The notes beneath the pieces were generated by a model, which saw only the letters and a list, made by a program, of their open reading frames with translations, was not told where the DNA came from and made no database searches. Below are positions 12,026-22,215 of a DNA stretch of 23,480 bases, piece by piece. Position numbers and translations under genes: made by a program. Numbering within the stretch: the stretch's first letter is position 1; each line of letters opens with the position of its first letter. The DNA is from a virus. Location: IMG/VR virus record IMGVR_UViG_3300027805_000089, positions 1-23,480 of that record, one strand, 5' to 3'.

Positions 12026-13816
12026 TCACTCCACCTTTTCCCAGTTCTTAGGATCGTCGAATCGTCCACCCTTAGACTTATAGCCGTTAACGATAACGCC
12101 AGCACGAGCAGGATAGATTTGAGGCAGGTAGAGATACTTATTCTCTTCCCAATACTTAGCATAGTCCGTATGACCTTCCATATGAGCACCAATACGAACT
12201 AATTGATTGATACCTGCTTTGACAGAGTTGAGTTCGTTAACAAGCTTAGTCTGTTGACCAACTTCATACGTTTCCATTGCTGGCTGTTGGCGTACATCAA
12301 ATGTAATACCAGAACCAGAAAATCGTACATCGATAAGAGAACCAATCTTCTTAGCTGATACTCCCCCACCCCCCTGGAAGTTCTGCTGAGCCGTGTCTAG
12401 ACGATTTGTAATACTCTGCTGAACAGCAGGGATATACAAGGACTGGAACGTCATCTTAGCAGCTTGTGCAGCTTCTGGATTTAATTTACCAGAGCCAGCA
12501 AACTTACCATATTCAGGACTGGCGAAGAACTTAGCTATATCAGTCATCTTAGAGGCATCTAAGCCTCCCACCTTCAGAGCATCACCTGTTTGTTTCAACA
12601 CTTGGTTGATAGAACTAGTGAGTTCTTGTGTAGCCTTCCCATTATCTTTGAACCCACCTTCGTTAACCTTCTGTAAGGAACGCCCAAGGAAGTTCAACAC
12701 GTCTTTTTCCGCTGTAGGATTACCTACAACTTGCGGAACATACTCACCCGGCTGTGCATCTGCATTCGACATACGACTGATAAAGTCAGCAATCGGAGCA
12801 GAGGCATTCAACGCCGTAATAGCCTGTCCCCCTAATAGTTCATTCGCTACAACAACTGCCTTCATCTTAGGATCAGTTGTAATACCAACAAGCTTTGCTT
12901 TGTTGATAATCGCCTTAAATTCTGCTTCAGTCGCTTCATTACGCGTTTTTGGATCAGCAATCTTAGTACCTAGGGTACGAAGCTCGGTGAACAGAGAGCG
13001 ATATGGAGAAGCTAATTCAGGATTGATACCAGCAGCAGATTGGAGAGCAGCTTCAATCTGAGAGAATTCATTGGTAATTACCAAAGCAGCTTCTTCATAT
13101 GTCATCTTACCTGCTCCAAGGTTTTGAGAAACATTGGTTAGGAAGCTTGACATACGATTCAAATTAGCTCCAGCAATATCAGTAATCATTGCTGATGCAC
13201 GAGCTTTAACTTCTCGGTCATTCACCTCTCGCTCTTCACGAGATAGAGCCATCCGATGAGACTGCTGTTTGATGATACGATCTAGATCACGTTCGTGACG
13301 TTCAGACAACTCCGAAGCTTCAAGTGTTTGATTCAGAGTGTTCTGATCCATCCAGGCATATACAGTTGCTCCACGAGACTGAGCACGACTGATACGTCCT
13401 TTTTGAATTTCTTCAGCAGCAGCTACACTCTTCTCAATAGCACCAAGTTCACTGCCACCAGAAAGTGCAGTACGAGCTTTAGAAATAGCTTCGATGTACG
13501 GAGCATATCCAGCCGCATACTCACCAAACAAGGCACGGCTCATTGTAGCAGCACGATCAGGACGAAGCTCACCATTAGCTACAGCACGATTAATTTTCTC
13601 TTGTCGTTGCACATATGACTGAACGACAGTGTTCTCAGCATCGATCTTCGCTTGCTTTCGAGCCTCACCAAGGCCCTTTACAAAGATATTGCCAACGTCA
13701 GCAACGACAGGCATAATGCTTGTATCAACAAATTGTTGTTTTACCGGAGCTACAGGAGTGGCTCCCGCAGCTTGTGGCTGCGAGAGTTCCGTAGCTTGAG
13801 GGCCAAATTCAGCCAT
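12026..13816 (-). CDS. Internal virion (ejection) protein, gp15-like position
   Basis: A 596-residue protein, largely helical and Ala/Gln-rich, with N-terminal low complexity (ELSQPQAAGATPVAPVKQQF) and long predicted helices at about 120-220 (many Glu/Arg heptad-like runs such as SELSERHERDLDRIIKQQSHR). The C-terminus is richer in Tyr/Trp (YAKYWEENKYLYLPQIYPAR). Position and composition fit the second large internal-core protein of T7-like phages (gp15), which is ejected into the host envelope to form the DNA conduit. AAGGA lies 8 nt upstream of the ATG. It begins 4 nt after the stop of the 1706-aa gene. No enzymatic domain is seen; the role is assigned by context. Confidence 0.65.
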   Translation of the reverse strand: MAEFGPQATELSQPQAAGATPVAPVKQQFVDTSIMPVVADVGNIFVKGLGEARKQAKIDAENTVVQSYVQRQEKINRAVANGELRPDRAATMSRALFGEYAAGYAPYIEAISKARTALSGGSELGAIEKSVAAAEEIQKGRISRAQSRGATVYAWMDQNTLNQTLEASELSERHERDLDRIIKQQSHRMALSREEREVNDREVKARASAMITDIAGANLNRMSSFLTNVSQNLGAGKMTYEEAALVITNEFSQIEAALQSAAGINPELASPYRSLFTELRTLGTKIADPKTRNEATEAEFKAIINKAKLVGITTDPKMKAVVVANELLGGQAITALNASAPIADFISRMSNADAQPGEYVPQVVGNPTAEKDVLNFLGRSLQKVNEGGFKDNGKATQELTSSINQVLKQTGDALKVGGLDASKMTDIAKFFASPEYGKFAGSGKLNPEAAQAAKMTFQSLYIPAVQQSITNRLDTAQQNFQGGGGVSAKKIGSLIDVRFSGSGITFDVRQQPAMETYEVGQQTKLVNELNSVKAGINQLVRIGAHMEGHTDYAKYWEENKYLYLPQIYPARAGVIVNGYKSKGGRFDDPKNWEKVE

Positions 13817-13820
13817 CTTA

Positions 13821-16800
13821 CTATTCCTTAATTATTGCAGAACGAGCGTTCCGCGCGTCTTCAAGACGTTTGATATACATTTCTTTCTGCTCATCAGAGA
13901 TAGGAGCATTCCTAATTTGATCAACAGTTGCACCGAATTCAGGCAGATCAACCCACTTCATCATCATCCTCATCAGTTGATTATCCTTACCAGATAGGTC
14001 TTTGTTCAACTCAGTACGGATAATATCCATAGCGATAGTACTATCCTTGTACGCATACAGGATGTGACCAGTTACCATCTGAAGCTGTTTAGAATCGGTG
14101 ATGCCTTGTTGGAAAGCGTTCTGATAATACTGCTTGATCTCTTTGTAAACTTGCTTTACTTCTTCTTCATACTTCTTTGTACCTTCAGCAGCAAGCATTT
14201 GAGTCTTGTACAGATCATTTGCTGTTTGCGTACCAAAGCCAAATAGCTGCATGATAGCTTCTAGTTTGTTTACATTTGGATCAATTGTATTACCATATTT
14301 GTCCATCAATCTACCTTGTTCAAGTACTTGACGGGACTTCATGGCATTATTCCAACCGGATGCAATCTTGGCGATTTCGTTCACAACAGCGATTGCTTCT
14401 TCGTTAGTACGAGTACCAGGGGTCCACGGACTGAAGAACTTAGCTGTCTGACTAATTGCACTTTGGATACGACCACCATCAGCAAAGAACATTTGACCAG
14501 ACGGACTGTTAATCAACATCTGCTCAATACCGCCGCTGAACATAGCTTTGAAGAACTTAGCCCATCCATCCATGCTATATGGAGCCAGAGATGAGTAGTC
14601 AATTTGAACTGTCTCGCCTAGCATATCAGACCAGAATTGATTCAGCACGAACGATTGTAAACCATCGGTCACAATCTCATGAAGCTTCGGGTCTTCAGGT
14701 GTAATGTCTCCACTCATCACAGAGCTAATCAGCGCAACAGGGGCACCCCACATCACCATATCAGCCACCACCATACGAGCACGTAGGTCAGCAGGAATAC
14801 GACGATTAGTAGCTTGTAAGAAAGCCTTGTGAGGAATCTGCATGAATTGCAGCAGAGCAGCAGCGGCTGTCTGGTTATATGGCATGTCACCAGCAAAGTT
14901 CATGTCGTAGCTAATTGCTCGAACTTCCGACTGTGCTTCACGAAGTACAGTAACATCATCCATATTCTTCCCTGCTCGCTTGTATTTATCGAATACAGCA
15001 GCAGCGTGTCCCAGTAGGTTGATACTTTCGCCTACGTCAAAGCCAGCTTTACGCGGCAATTCCAATCCACCTTTTACAATACGTCCTGCGCGGCTAGTAC
15101 TTTCAGCAGCAGCTAACAGACTTCCTCTAACGAGGTTCTGTTTATCCACGGCAGTAAGCAAACCACTCTCATCAACAAATCGTGTGAACTGGCGAATCTC
15201 ATTAGAGACGTTAGACAGTGTTCCACCAATGTTACCTAGATAACCCCCAGTCAGCACAGGCATCTTACCTGTTAACCAAACTTGAGGATTATACGCAAGG
15301 GTGCGGACAATCTGGTTGGTTTGAACAAGCCAGTTACGCAGAATGTTTGTTCCGATGTATGCTTGGAATACGAAGTTCTTAGCAATACCTGTTGGACCTT
15401 GAGGCATATCAGCTAAAGCGCCAGTGACACGTTCAGCTTTCGAAGCACCAAGTTCACCCATCTTCGTGCTGAGAGAATTTAATCCAGCCTTGACCATCTC
15501 ATCAATCGTGTTGATATATCCGTTCTCAAGGTAATGGATGTATTCCCATGTAGTGCGAGCATCAGCAACGTGTGTATCAAATTGCTTACCCTTGGCACCA
15601 ATCTGACTCACTTCACTTGGAAATACTTTATTTCCCATTCCATTAGATTGCAGCACATCACCATACTGTTGAATGAATCGTGCCTTAGCAGATTCGAGCA
15701 TAGGACGATTTACTGTACGACCAGAGATGCTCTTAGCTGCACGAATAGCACTCTCAACAGGGTTAGCAATATAGCTGCCATCTCCTAGATGGTTCAGGCC
15801 CGAAGCTTCTTCCAGGAATTTACCACGATGCTTTTGAGCAATACGTCCACGGACAGTGTTGAGGTCAAACCAATCATCACTACCACGACTTACGGCTTTG
15901 TCGTCTCCACGTACATCATATGCCTTATCAGGGTTTAGACGTTTTTGACGTTCTGCAAAGTGTTGTGCCTCTTTTGTATCACCAGCAACAGCAATGGCTT
16001 TACGCATCACTTCCTTACCGTTTGTGTCATACGAGATTTCATCAATGAAGCGAGGAGCTTTATATTGAATCTGGTAGTAACCATTACGGTAGTTGAGCAC
16101 TTCATCAGTGTCACGGAATTTACGCAGATACTCAGTAGGAGTATTGCGTACAATCATGTACTCTGTTGTATCTGTTACTGTACTAACGCCTGACTTAGAA
16201 GGCATCCCAAAACTAAATTCTGTGGGCCTACGAAGTTTAGCAATTGTACCACCTTGGTTATAAAGGTCATCAATTGTGTCGGCAGATAGTGTGACAACCA
16301 TTCCGGTTGAGGGATCATAGATTTTTCCAAGTTGTCTATTCTTTGCAATAGGACGAGCATACAATTCAGTTTGCCCGTTCTTGAAGAGTTGAAATCCTTG
16401 AGCATTCAGGGTACGAACAACGTCTTGGTTCTCAAGAACGTAATGTACATCCCAGAAGTCTCGCCAATATTTAAGTACATCAGCTTCCGTATCAGTAAAG
16501 CCTCGTGCCATCAGGTCAGCACGGTCATACGCGATTTCCTTGAAGTTAGCTTCCTTGATGTAGTCATCGACCTTGGCTTTACGAGCTTTAGGAAGTTTGA
16601 CATATCCATCTGAGAAGCGAGTAGCAATGTCAAGCATTTGCTTCTCAAATTTAGAAGTGATGTCAGTAGCAACAACAGCAGACCCACTTAGACGCTTAGG
16701 AAGCATCGAAGCAGCATCAGCCAAGTGACGACTAACGCTTCCAGTACGATTCCAAACAGCAAAAGGAATTCGATCAAAGAAGTTCAGACGTACTGTATCT

Positions 16801-18941
16801 TTGTCATCGAATCGTCCAATTGTTGTAGGATCAACTTCATGTCGCGTATTGATACGAACTAAATAGCTACCTTCCTTACCTGCAACATCTGCAAGATTAA
16901 CTGGAACATAGTCTAGCCCTTGCTTAGACAGAACCTCGATTTCATCATCGCGAATTCCATAATTACGCAGGGCATACTTAGCTTGATCAACAGCTTGCTG
17001 TGCATTAGAGAATGCACCTTCTTTCGTACCATAAACGGCACTGATTTCAATGTTCGAACCATCAATCTTAAAGCCGCTCTCAAAACTACCCATTGCATCA
17101 TTAGGCACTAGGTCAGTTGAATCAGAGAAATCTTTAACGATGTTCGAACGAGCACGAATCATCTCATCCTTCGAATAGTGCATAGCTACGTCACTTGTAC
17201 GCAGCATGCTCTGAATCTCAGAGGCTAATTCAGGATCAAGACGTAAGCCACGTTGAATATCAACAGGCTTGGCTGCAACAGCACGAGAGGCTGTTTTGGC
17301 TTGAGGATACACGTCATTAATCAAAGCTTGGGCTTTGTTAACTCCGTACAACCCTTCAGCAACTGCATCATCAACAGACTTAAACACTGCTTCGTGCAAG
17401 CGACGAGCTTGAGCAGGATTTGCTTGTTGGATGATGTTTGCAACAGATGCAGGGTTCTCAATACGCACCACCGAGTTTACGTCAATACGACGAATAGCAT
17501 CAACGATAGGATTAAGAGGAGCTAGTACAGGAGTGTTTCCTTTGTTTAGCTCTGCAATTTGTTTCTGGAGATTGTCAATACGTTGACCAACCGTAGCTGC
17601 TTTGGCATTAGCAGCAATTTGATCATCAATACGTTTAACCGAATCTTGATATGCAGCAAAGGCATCATCAAGCTCTTTATTAGCTTGAGTCAAGGAAGCT
17701 TTGTATGACTTTCCTGAATCAGCTTGAATTTCTTTAGCTCGTGCTTTACGACCAGCATCTGTAACATCAGGTGCGACAAGTTCTTTGCGTTCTTGACGTA
17801 GAGTACGAATATCCCCCTTACCAGCAAGATTACCAGCTTCGCCAATTAATCCTGCCACTTCTTCTTGAAGCTTTGCAATCTGAGCGTCATTCTTTCCCGT
17901 CATCGGAGGAGACACTTTAGATACTTCAACGGGAGGAAGATTAGGACGTGTCTCTGTTGCTACTGTACCAGCTTTACCTGCTGCAGCAACTTTGGTTGCT
18001 TGACGTCCTTTAGACACTTCACGCAACACTTGACCAATACCGATAATGTCCAAAAGGAACGAAGCATTGTCAATGAATGCATCTACACTGTCATATCCAT
18101 TCTCAGCAAACACAGCTTGTGCTTTTTGGAATTGATTGAACTGATTGTCATTAGTAAACAGAATACCACTGTTATTCTTGATAATGCCAAGAATTTTATT
18201 AGTGTATTCTACTTGACCTTCAGGAGGGATAGAAGCAAGTTGCTTACGCATATCCAAAACGGTTGTTCCAGCTTGGAAGGTAAGTGCTTTAATGGAATCC
18301 CATACAGACAATTTACGACCTTCAGCTTCAGCTTTGGATTTAGCAATCTTATAAGACGATACACCAGCTCCAAACGGGGCTAAGACAGCTTCTAAGAAGT
18401 TAAGGGCTACCCCGGTATCTAAATCGCTTAAAGTGGCTCCATGAGCGTTTACGAGGGCTTGTACACGATCTCTAGCTTCGTACATTTCTCGCAAAGCATC
18501 AGCAGTGCTAATACGAGCGTCCTCAGCTTCAAATGTTTCATTGTCACTGGCCGCTTCTAACGCACGAGTAAGCAGAGCTGTACCAGAATCTTTCAGGACT
18601 GGATCAGTACGTAAAGCGTTCATTGCTCTACGCTTCTGGTCAACTGAAATTGAAGGATCAGAGAGCACATTCATAATGGCTCTCATGTCCCGCGTATTAT
18701 CTTGTTTAAAGAAGTTACTAAACGAATTTTCAACTGGGCTTTGATCACCAGATTCGCTTTGCGCTAACGTTGCCTGATATCGCTCAACAACATTTTCAGG
18801 TTCTCCAGATAGCAAAACTGCAGATGCCGAACGATTACGCAGTGTAGCTAATGGAACAGGGTTTAATTGTGTTTGAGGAGCTACCGCCTCAAGTTGTACT
18901 GGTTCGCTAGGAACTTCTGCAATTTGATCTAGAATATCCAT
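13821..18941 (-). CDS. Very large internal virion (ejection) protein, gp16-like
   Basis: A 1706-residue protein, the largest gene here. The N-terminal 100 residues are Pro/Gln-rich. A coiled-coil-like stretch occupies about 345-470 (AQIAKLQEEVAGLIGEAGNL, TVGQRIDNLQKQIAELN). The C-terminal half has semi-hydrophobic helical segments (for example near 1250-1290 and 1420-1450) that could insert in a membrane. The position after gp13- and gp14-like genes, and the size, fit the T7 gp16 class of ejection proteins. T7 gp16 has an N-terminal lytic transglycosylase; I see no such catalytic motif here. Gene order is large-then-small, opposite to T7 15-16. No good ribosome site is visible at 18941; coupling to the gene ending at 18943 is likely. 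Confidence 0.7.
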   Translation of the reverse strand: MDILDQIAEVPSEPVQLEAVAPQTQLNPVPLATLRNRSASAVLLSGEPENVVERYQATLAQSESGDQSPVENSFSNFFKQDNTRDMRAIMNVLSDPSISVDQKRRAMNALRTDPVLKDSGTALLTRALEAASDNETFEAEDARISTADALREMYEARDRVQALVNAHGATLSDLDTGVALNFLEAVLAPFGAGVSSYKIAKSKAEAEGRKLSVWDSIKALTFQAGTTVLDMRKQLASIPPEGQVEYTNKILGIIKNNSGILFTNDNQFNQFQKAQAVFAENGYDSVDAFIDNASFLLDIIGIGQVLREVSKGRQATKVAAAGKAGTVATETRPNLPPVEVSKVSPPMTGKNDAQIAKLQEEVAGLIGEAGNLAGKGDIRTLRQERKELVAPDVTDAGRKARAKEIQADSGKSYKASLTQANKELDDAFAAYQDSVKRIDDQIAANAKAATVGQRIDNLQKQIAELNKGNTPVLAPLNPIVDAIRRIDVNSVVRIENPASVANIIQQANPAQARRLHEAVFKSVDDAVAEGLYGVNKAQALINDVYPQAKTASRAVAAKPVDIQRGLRLDPELASEIQSMLRTSDVAMHYSKDEMIRARSNIVKDFSDSTDLVPNDAMGSFESGFKIDGSNIEISAVYGTKEGAFSNAQQAVDQAKYALRNYGIRDDEIEVLSKQGLDYVPVNLADVAGKEGSYLVRINTRHEVDPTTIGRFDDKDTVRLNFFDRIPFAVWNRTGSVSRHLADAASMLPKRLSGSAVVATDITSKFEKQMLDIATRFSDGYVKLPKARKAKVDDYIKEANFKEIAYDRADLMARGFTDTEADVLKYWRDFWDVHYVLENQDVVRTLNAQGFQLFKNGQTELYARPIAKNRQLGKIYDPSTGMVVTLSADTIDDLYNQGGTIAKLRRPTEFSFGMPSKSGVSTVTDTTEYMIVRNTPTEYLRKFRDTDEVLNYRNGYYQIQYKAPRFIDEISYDTNGKEVMRKAIAVAGDTKEAQHFAERQKRLNPDKAYDVRGDDKAVSRGSDDWFDLNTVRGRIAQKHRGKFLEEASGLNHLGDGSYIANPVESAIRAAKSISGRTVNRPMLESAKARFIQQYGDVLQSNGMGNKVFPSEVSQIGAKGKQFDTHVADARTTWEYIHYLENGYINTIDEMVKAGLNSLSTKMGELGASKAERVTGALADMPQGPTGIAKNFVFQAYIGTNILRNWLVQTNQIVRTLAYNPQVWLTGKMPVLTGGYLGNIGGTLSNVSNEIRQFTRFVDESGLLTAVDKQNLVRGSLLAAAESTSRAGRIVKGGLELPRKAGFDVGESINLLGHAAAVFDKYKRAGKNMDDVTVLREAQSEVRAISYDMNFAGDMPYNQTAAAALLQFMQIPHKAFLQATNRRIPADLRARMVVADMVMWGAPVALISSVMSGDITPEDPKLHEIVTDGLQSFVLNQFWSDMLGETVQIDYSSLAPYSMDGWAKFFKAMFSGGIEQMLINSPSGQMFFADGGRIQSAISQTAKFFSPWTPGTRTNEEAIAVVNEIAKIASGWNNAMKSRQVLEQGRLMDKYGNTIDPNVNKLEAIMQLFGFGTQTANDLYKTQMLAAEGTKKYEEEVKQVYKEIKQYYQNAFQQGITDSKQLQMVTGHILYAYKDSTIAMDIIRTELNKDLSGKDNQLMRMMMKWVDLPEFGATVDQIRNAPISDEQKEMYIKRLEDARNARSAIIKE

Positions 18942-18942
18942 A

Positions 18943-19473
18943 TTATTGAATTACTGAATCGTAATTAACGATGTTAGGTTTTGGTGTTGTTGTGGCTGGC
19001 GTCTTTTGGAATCCCCCACTTGCACTGAAAATATTTAATGCAAGTCCACCAAGAGAACGGAACGATTCGGAATCAGCCATAGATTGTTGAGATTGGAAAC
19101 TAAAATCAGCAGCGCGTTGATTAAAATCACTAATAGCAACAGACTTTTGTTGCATACCTGCATTAAATCCCATGTTAGAACCTAGTTGTGTAGAAAGACT
19201 TGCAATACCGCCTGTCTCACCAGAACTTCCAACAGTTCCTGTATTCTGGGATGATTGAAGGATACGTGCTCGACGAATACGCTCTTCTCTAACTTGTCGT
19301 CTGCGTTCTGCAGCAGCCTGGGAAGCATTAACCGCTTTTTGCTCGGCTTGAGCATTTCTTTGTTGTGCTGCTGCTGCCCCGGCTGCTGATTTAGCTTCTC
19401 GACGAGATTCTTCTCCTTGGTAGTAACTTGCAGCAGCTACTACGGCGGCAATAGTCGTTGTTAACGCTGCCAT
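18943..19473 (-). CDS. Internal virion protein, gp14-like
   Basis: A 176-residue protein. A short hydrophobic Ala-rich N-terminus (MAALTTTIAAVVAAASYYQG) precedes a long charged helix rich in Ala/Gln/Arg (REAKSAAGAAAAQQRNAQAE, RRRQVREERIRRARILQ). A Gly/Ser/Gln-rich region (TGTVGSSGETGGIASLSTQL) and a second short hydrophobic segment (SLGGLALNIFSASGGF) follow. Length and layout resemble T7 gp14 (196 residues), the smallest ejection protein, which forms the outer-membrane part of the DNA channel. The ATG overlaps the stop of the GNAT gene (TAATG). The assignment rests on position and composition. Confidence 0.7.
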   Translation of the reverse strand: MAALTTTIAAVVAAASYYQGEESRREAKSAAGAAAAQQRNAQAEQKAVNASQAAAERRRQVREERIRRARILQSSQNTGTVGSSGETGGIASLSTQLGSNMGFNAGMQQKSVAISDFNQRAADFSFQSQQSMADSESFRSLGGLALNIFSASGGFQKTPATTTPKPNIVNYDSVIQ

Positions 19474-19937
19474 TATTTTTCCTTTTCTTTAATATATCCA
19501 GTCTCGCCCATACGAAAACCTCGTTTTTCAAGTGTTCTAGCGTTAATATTACTTGACGGAAGAAGAGAAAATGTAATTACATCTTCTCTTTCTCCCCTTT
19601 CAATAAACGCATTAAGTAACAAAACACCTGCGCGACTTTTTCTATATTGTGGTAATATATACCAGAATAATTCTATACATTCGACAATACTAGGATTATA
19701 TAGGTTTGGAGCAATTATCCCAGCAATAGCCCCTATAGGAACACCATTATATTTGGCTATAAAAATGGATTCTTGTTCCATACACCGTACTGTAAGACTA
19801 TATAAATGATTTATATTGATGAGCTCTGGTCGTTTTAGTTCATGTTCTAACATGGAAGTTGCAGCTACTTCTACAAACCACTCAACATTTTCTAAACGAA
19901 GATTTTCAACAGTATATTTATGTAACTGAGTTTCCAT
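19473..19937 (-). CDS. GNAT-like acetyltransferase-fold protein, gp13-like position
   Basis: A 154-residue GNAT-fold protein. IFIAKYNGVPIGAIAGIIAP matches the strand 2-4 region, ELFWYILPQYRKSRAGVLLL carries the acetyl-CoA loop (Q/R-x-x-G-x-G/A read here as RKSRAG), and SSNINARTLEKRGFRMGETGY matches the last conserved block. T7 gp13 sits at the same place and shares the GNAT fold, where it helps virion assembly. The loop lacks the second Gly of the classic motif, so activity is uncertain. The start overlaps the nozzle gene by 20 nt and there is only a weak ribosome site (GGAA 12 nt upstream). Confidence 0.78.
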   Translation of the reverse strand: METQLHKYTVENLRLENVEWFVEVAATSMLEHELKRPELININHLYSLTVRCMEQESIFIAKYNGVPIGAIAGIIAPNLYNPSIVECIELFWYILPQYRKSRAGVLLLNAFIERGEREDVITFSLLPSSNINARTLEKRGFRMGETGYIKEKEK

Positions 19938-22215
19938 TGATAGAAATATTCCATCCTACGGGTTGACAATCCTTACCGGGTTGCGTCTCCATGTGGAAAG
20001 CAAATGCCCTTCCTCGTCCACGAAGTTTATTACGTGTCGTGATAATCTCAAAACCCATGTCGTATGCGTCTTCAGAATTATTCACAAGATAAACCTGCTT
20101 TAAACGATATCCTTGAAATTGACTTGACCATTTATTAGAATTTACGCTATTTGCAAAATCCCACTGAGTACGTACTAAACATCCCGACTGATTCTCAGGA
20201 ATCATTTCATCATCTACACCATTCTCGGTTCGATTAAAGTGAAGAATGAGATAAGGAGTTTGTTTAACTGCAGAAGAATCTCCTGCTGTAACAGCCCCTG
20301 TCGTGAAATATCCAAATGCGTCAGTTCCAACATTATCAACAGACTCCCAATCAATCCAACGGGTATTGTTGTAATACCCGAATGTAATTTTAGGAACACC
20401 TGCTACCAGTACGATACAAAGATATCGCGTACTAAGAATTGACGAACCTTGACTTGCAACTTCAACCACAACCGTATCCAAACCTACTACAACTTCGTCA
20501 GTTCCTACAACCACCACATTTGGAACAAAGTCAGCAGTAAAAGGAGTTGCAGCAAAAGGAGCGGAAGCAATAGCTTCGTTATCAGGAGAATTGTAAATTC
20601 TGAACTTATAAAAAGCACTAATAACAACGTCAAGGATTAGTTCGTAAGTTATATGATCCGCAGTAAATGGAGTTCCTGTAGAGTAAAGCCAACGAATAGT
20701 TTTACCAGCCGAATCAAACACACCAACAGCTTGTTCACGAGACGCTGTAGGAATTTCTTCATACAATGTCTGAATAGTTGTTTGAGTTAGATTACGAGCA
20801 GCAAAATCACCAATCTGATTGCGCTCTAAGATGTAGATGCCATCAGTAGCCCAATATAAAGCAGTACCACCGTCATCTACAATAGATGAACGAGACAGTG
20901 CACCGAACGAGGTAATCTTGTTAACTTTGTAGTTTGTTGCTGTAAAGCCATAGTCACTACCTCCCGTTACAGACCAAACACCATTGGAAGCAAACACAAT
21001 TAAGTGAGTACCTAAATTTACCATTGAAACAATGTTATCTGCTCCAGCTATACGAATGTATCCACCGTCAGTATCAATAATATCACTGCCATCTCTAGAT
21101 GTAGGATCACCTTCTTGGTAGCACTTCACAATGTCTTCAGTGTTTTTAACCAACTGAGAGAATAGAATGTGATTAGACAGATTAGGGCTTCGTTTATCCC
21201 CATCTACCACAATACCACCAAAACCAGCAAAAAACACCCGCCCTGCAAACTCACAAATGATCTTGGCGCCACCTTGAGTGGCATCAGTATTTGTTGTAAA
21301 TGATGCTAGAGCAACAGCAGGATGTTTAGCCTTGTTTGTAGAAACAACAGCAGAACGAGATTGTCCACGATTTAATACATCAATAATGAAATAGCCCTTA
21401 GCTGCTTTCACTTTAGAACCGAATGTATCAGTATATAGATTTGGATATTGACGTTCAAAAGGAGTACCACCAACAACTGCTTGGAAATCCAATCCAGACC
21501 AAACAACTTCCGAATTACTCGGATATTTACTTAATCCCGAAAAGTAGTTGTTTACCGCATCTACAAGTGTACCAGAAGAGTTACTTCTTGGGATTCCCCA
21601 CGATTGATTGTAGAGATTGTAGAAATGATCATTACGAGAAACTGTTCCTCGATATTGATCGTCGGTTTCATATGCGGATTCATCAGTAACTTCCACTCCC
21701 CATACATCTCGTACAAGAAGTGTTCTACCTGTTACTGTAAATCCAGTACCATTGTAACTAACAACAGCAATTTGATTTTGACCAGCAGCAACTACCAGCT
21801 TACCATCAACCGCAGCAAAAGAATACTGAACAGTTGTAGGAAAAGATAAACTTGTTAAATCAATCGTATCAATAAGTCCACCAGTGGACAGAGATTGATT
21901 AGCTAAATCAAAAATATAAAGTTTGTTACGAACTTGAACAACTAGATAATTACGACTACCATTACCCCCTACATTCATCCATCTAAATGTAATTGGTTTA
22001 GTGTTTTGTATGTCATCAAGCGTAGCATCAATATCAAACAATGTATAACCAGGTTCTAGGTCCATACCAAGACGGCGATTACGCGTGCCATTTCGATTAA
22101 GAACAAAGTTCTGTTCATCCACTGTTGCGTTGCCCGGAAAGTTTAACGGGCTTGCTTCAGTAATTAAGCCTTGTACAAAGCTATTAACTTCTGCCTTTGT
22201 TGACGTCTTTGTCAT
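19918..22215 (-). CDS. Tail tubular protein B / nozzle protein (gp12-like)
   Basis: A 765-residue protein. I chose ATG 22215 (MTKTSTKAEVNSFVQGLITE) because AAGGA lies 8 nt upstream; the frame extends 14 codons further without a better site. EVNSFVQGLITEASPLNF, VDEQNFVLNRNGTRNRRLGM and IVSMVNLGTHLIVFASNGVW are typical of the beta-propeller nozzle proteins of T7-like phages. The downstream part is beta-rich. It would form the distal end of the short tail, through which DNA leaves. It lies directly after tail tubular protein A and one small gene, as expected for 11-12 order. It overlaps the small gene by 32 nt. Confidence 0.85.
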   Translation of the reverse strand: MTKTSTKAEVNSFVQGLITEASPLNFPGNATVDEQNFVLNRNGTRNRRLGMDLEPGYTLFDIDATLDDIQNTKPITFRWMNVGGNGSRNYLVVQVRNKLYIFDLANQSLSTGGLIDTIDLTSLSFPTTVQYSFAAVDGKLVVAAGQNQIAVVSYNGTGFTVTGRTLLVRDVWGVEVTDESAYETDDQYRGTVSRNDHFYNLYNQSWGIPRSNSSGTLVDAVNNYFSGLSKYPSNSEVVWSGLDFQAVVGGTPFERQYPNLYTDTFGSKVKAAKGYFIIDVLNRGQSRSAVVSTNKAKHPAVALASFTTNTDATQGGAKIICEFAGRVFFAGFGGIVVDGDKRSPNLSNHILFSQLVKNTEDIVKCYQEGDPTSRDGSDIIDTDGGYIRIAGADNIVSMVNLGTHLIVFASNGVWSVTGGSDYGFTATNYKVNKITSFGALSRSSIVDDGGTALYWATDGIYILERNQIGDFAARNLTQTTIQTLYEEIPTASREQAVGVFDSAGKTIRWLYSTGTPFTADHITYELILDVVISAFYKFRIYNSPDNEAIASAPFAATPFTADFVPNVVVVGTDEVVVGLDTVVVEVASQGSSILSTRYLCIVLVAGVPKITFGYYNNTRWIDWESVDNVGTDAFGYFTTGAVTAGDSSAVKQTPYLILHFNRTENGVDDEMIPENQSGCLVRTQWDFANSVNSNKWSSQFQGYRLKQVYLVNNSEDAYDMGFEIITTRNKLRGRGRAFAFHMETQPGKDCQPVGWNISINGNSVT

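Noticed and set aside
12025-12192. Longer N-terminus for the 147-aa protein
   Set aside because: It would overlap the 596-aa gene by 167 nt, while ATG 12024 has a proper ribosome site and 1-nt spacing.
17865-18383. 172-codon + strand frame opposite the 1706-aa gene
   Set aside because: It is antisense to a coherent structural gene and has shadow-like composition (many Cys, Ser, Arg, Phe).
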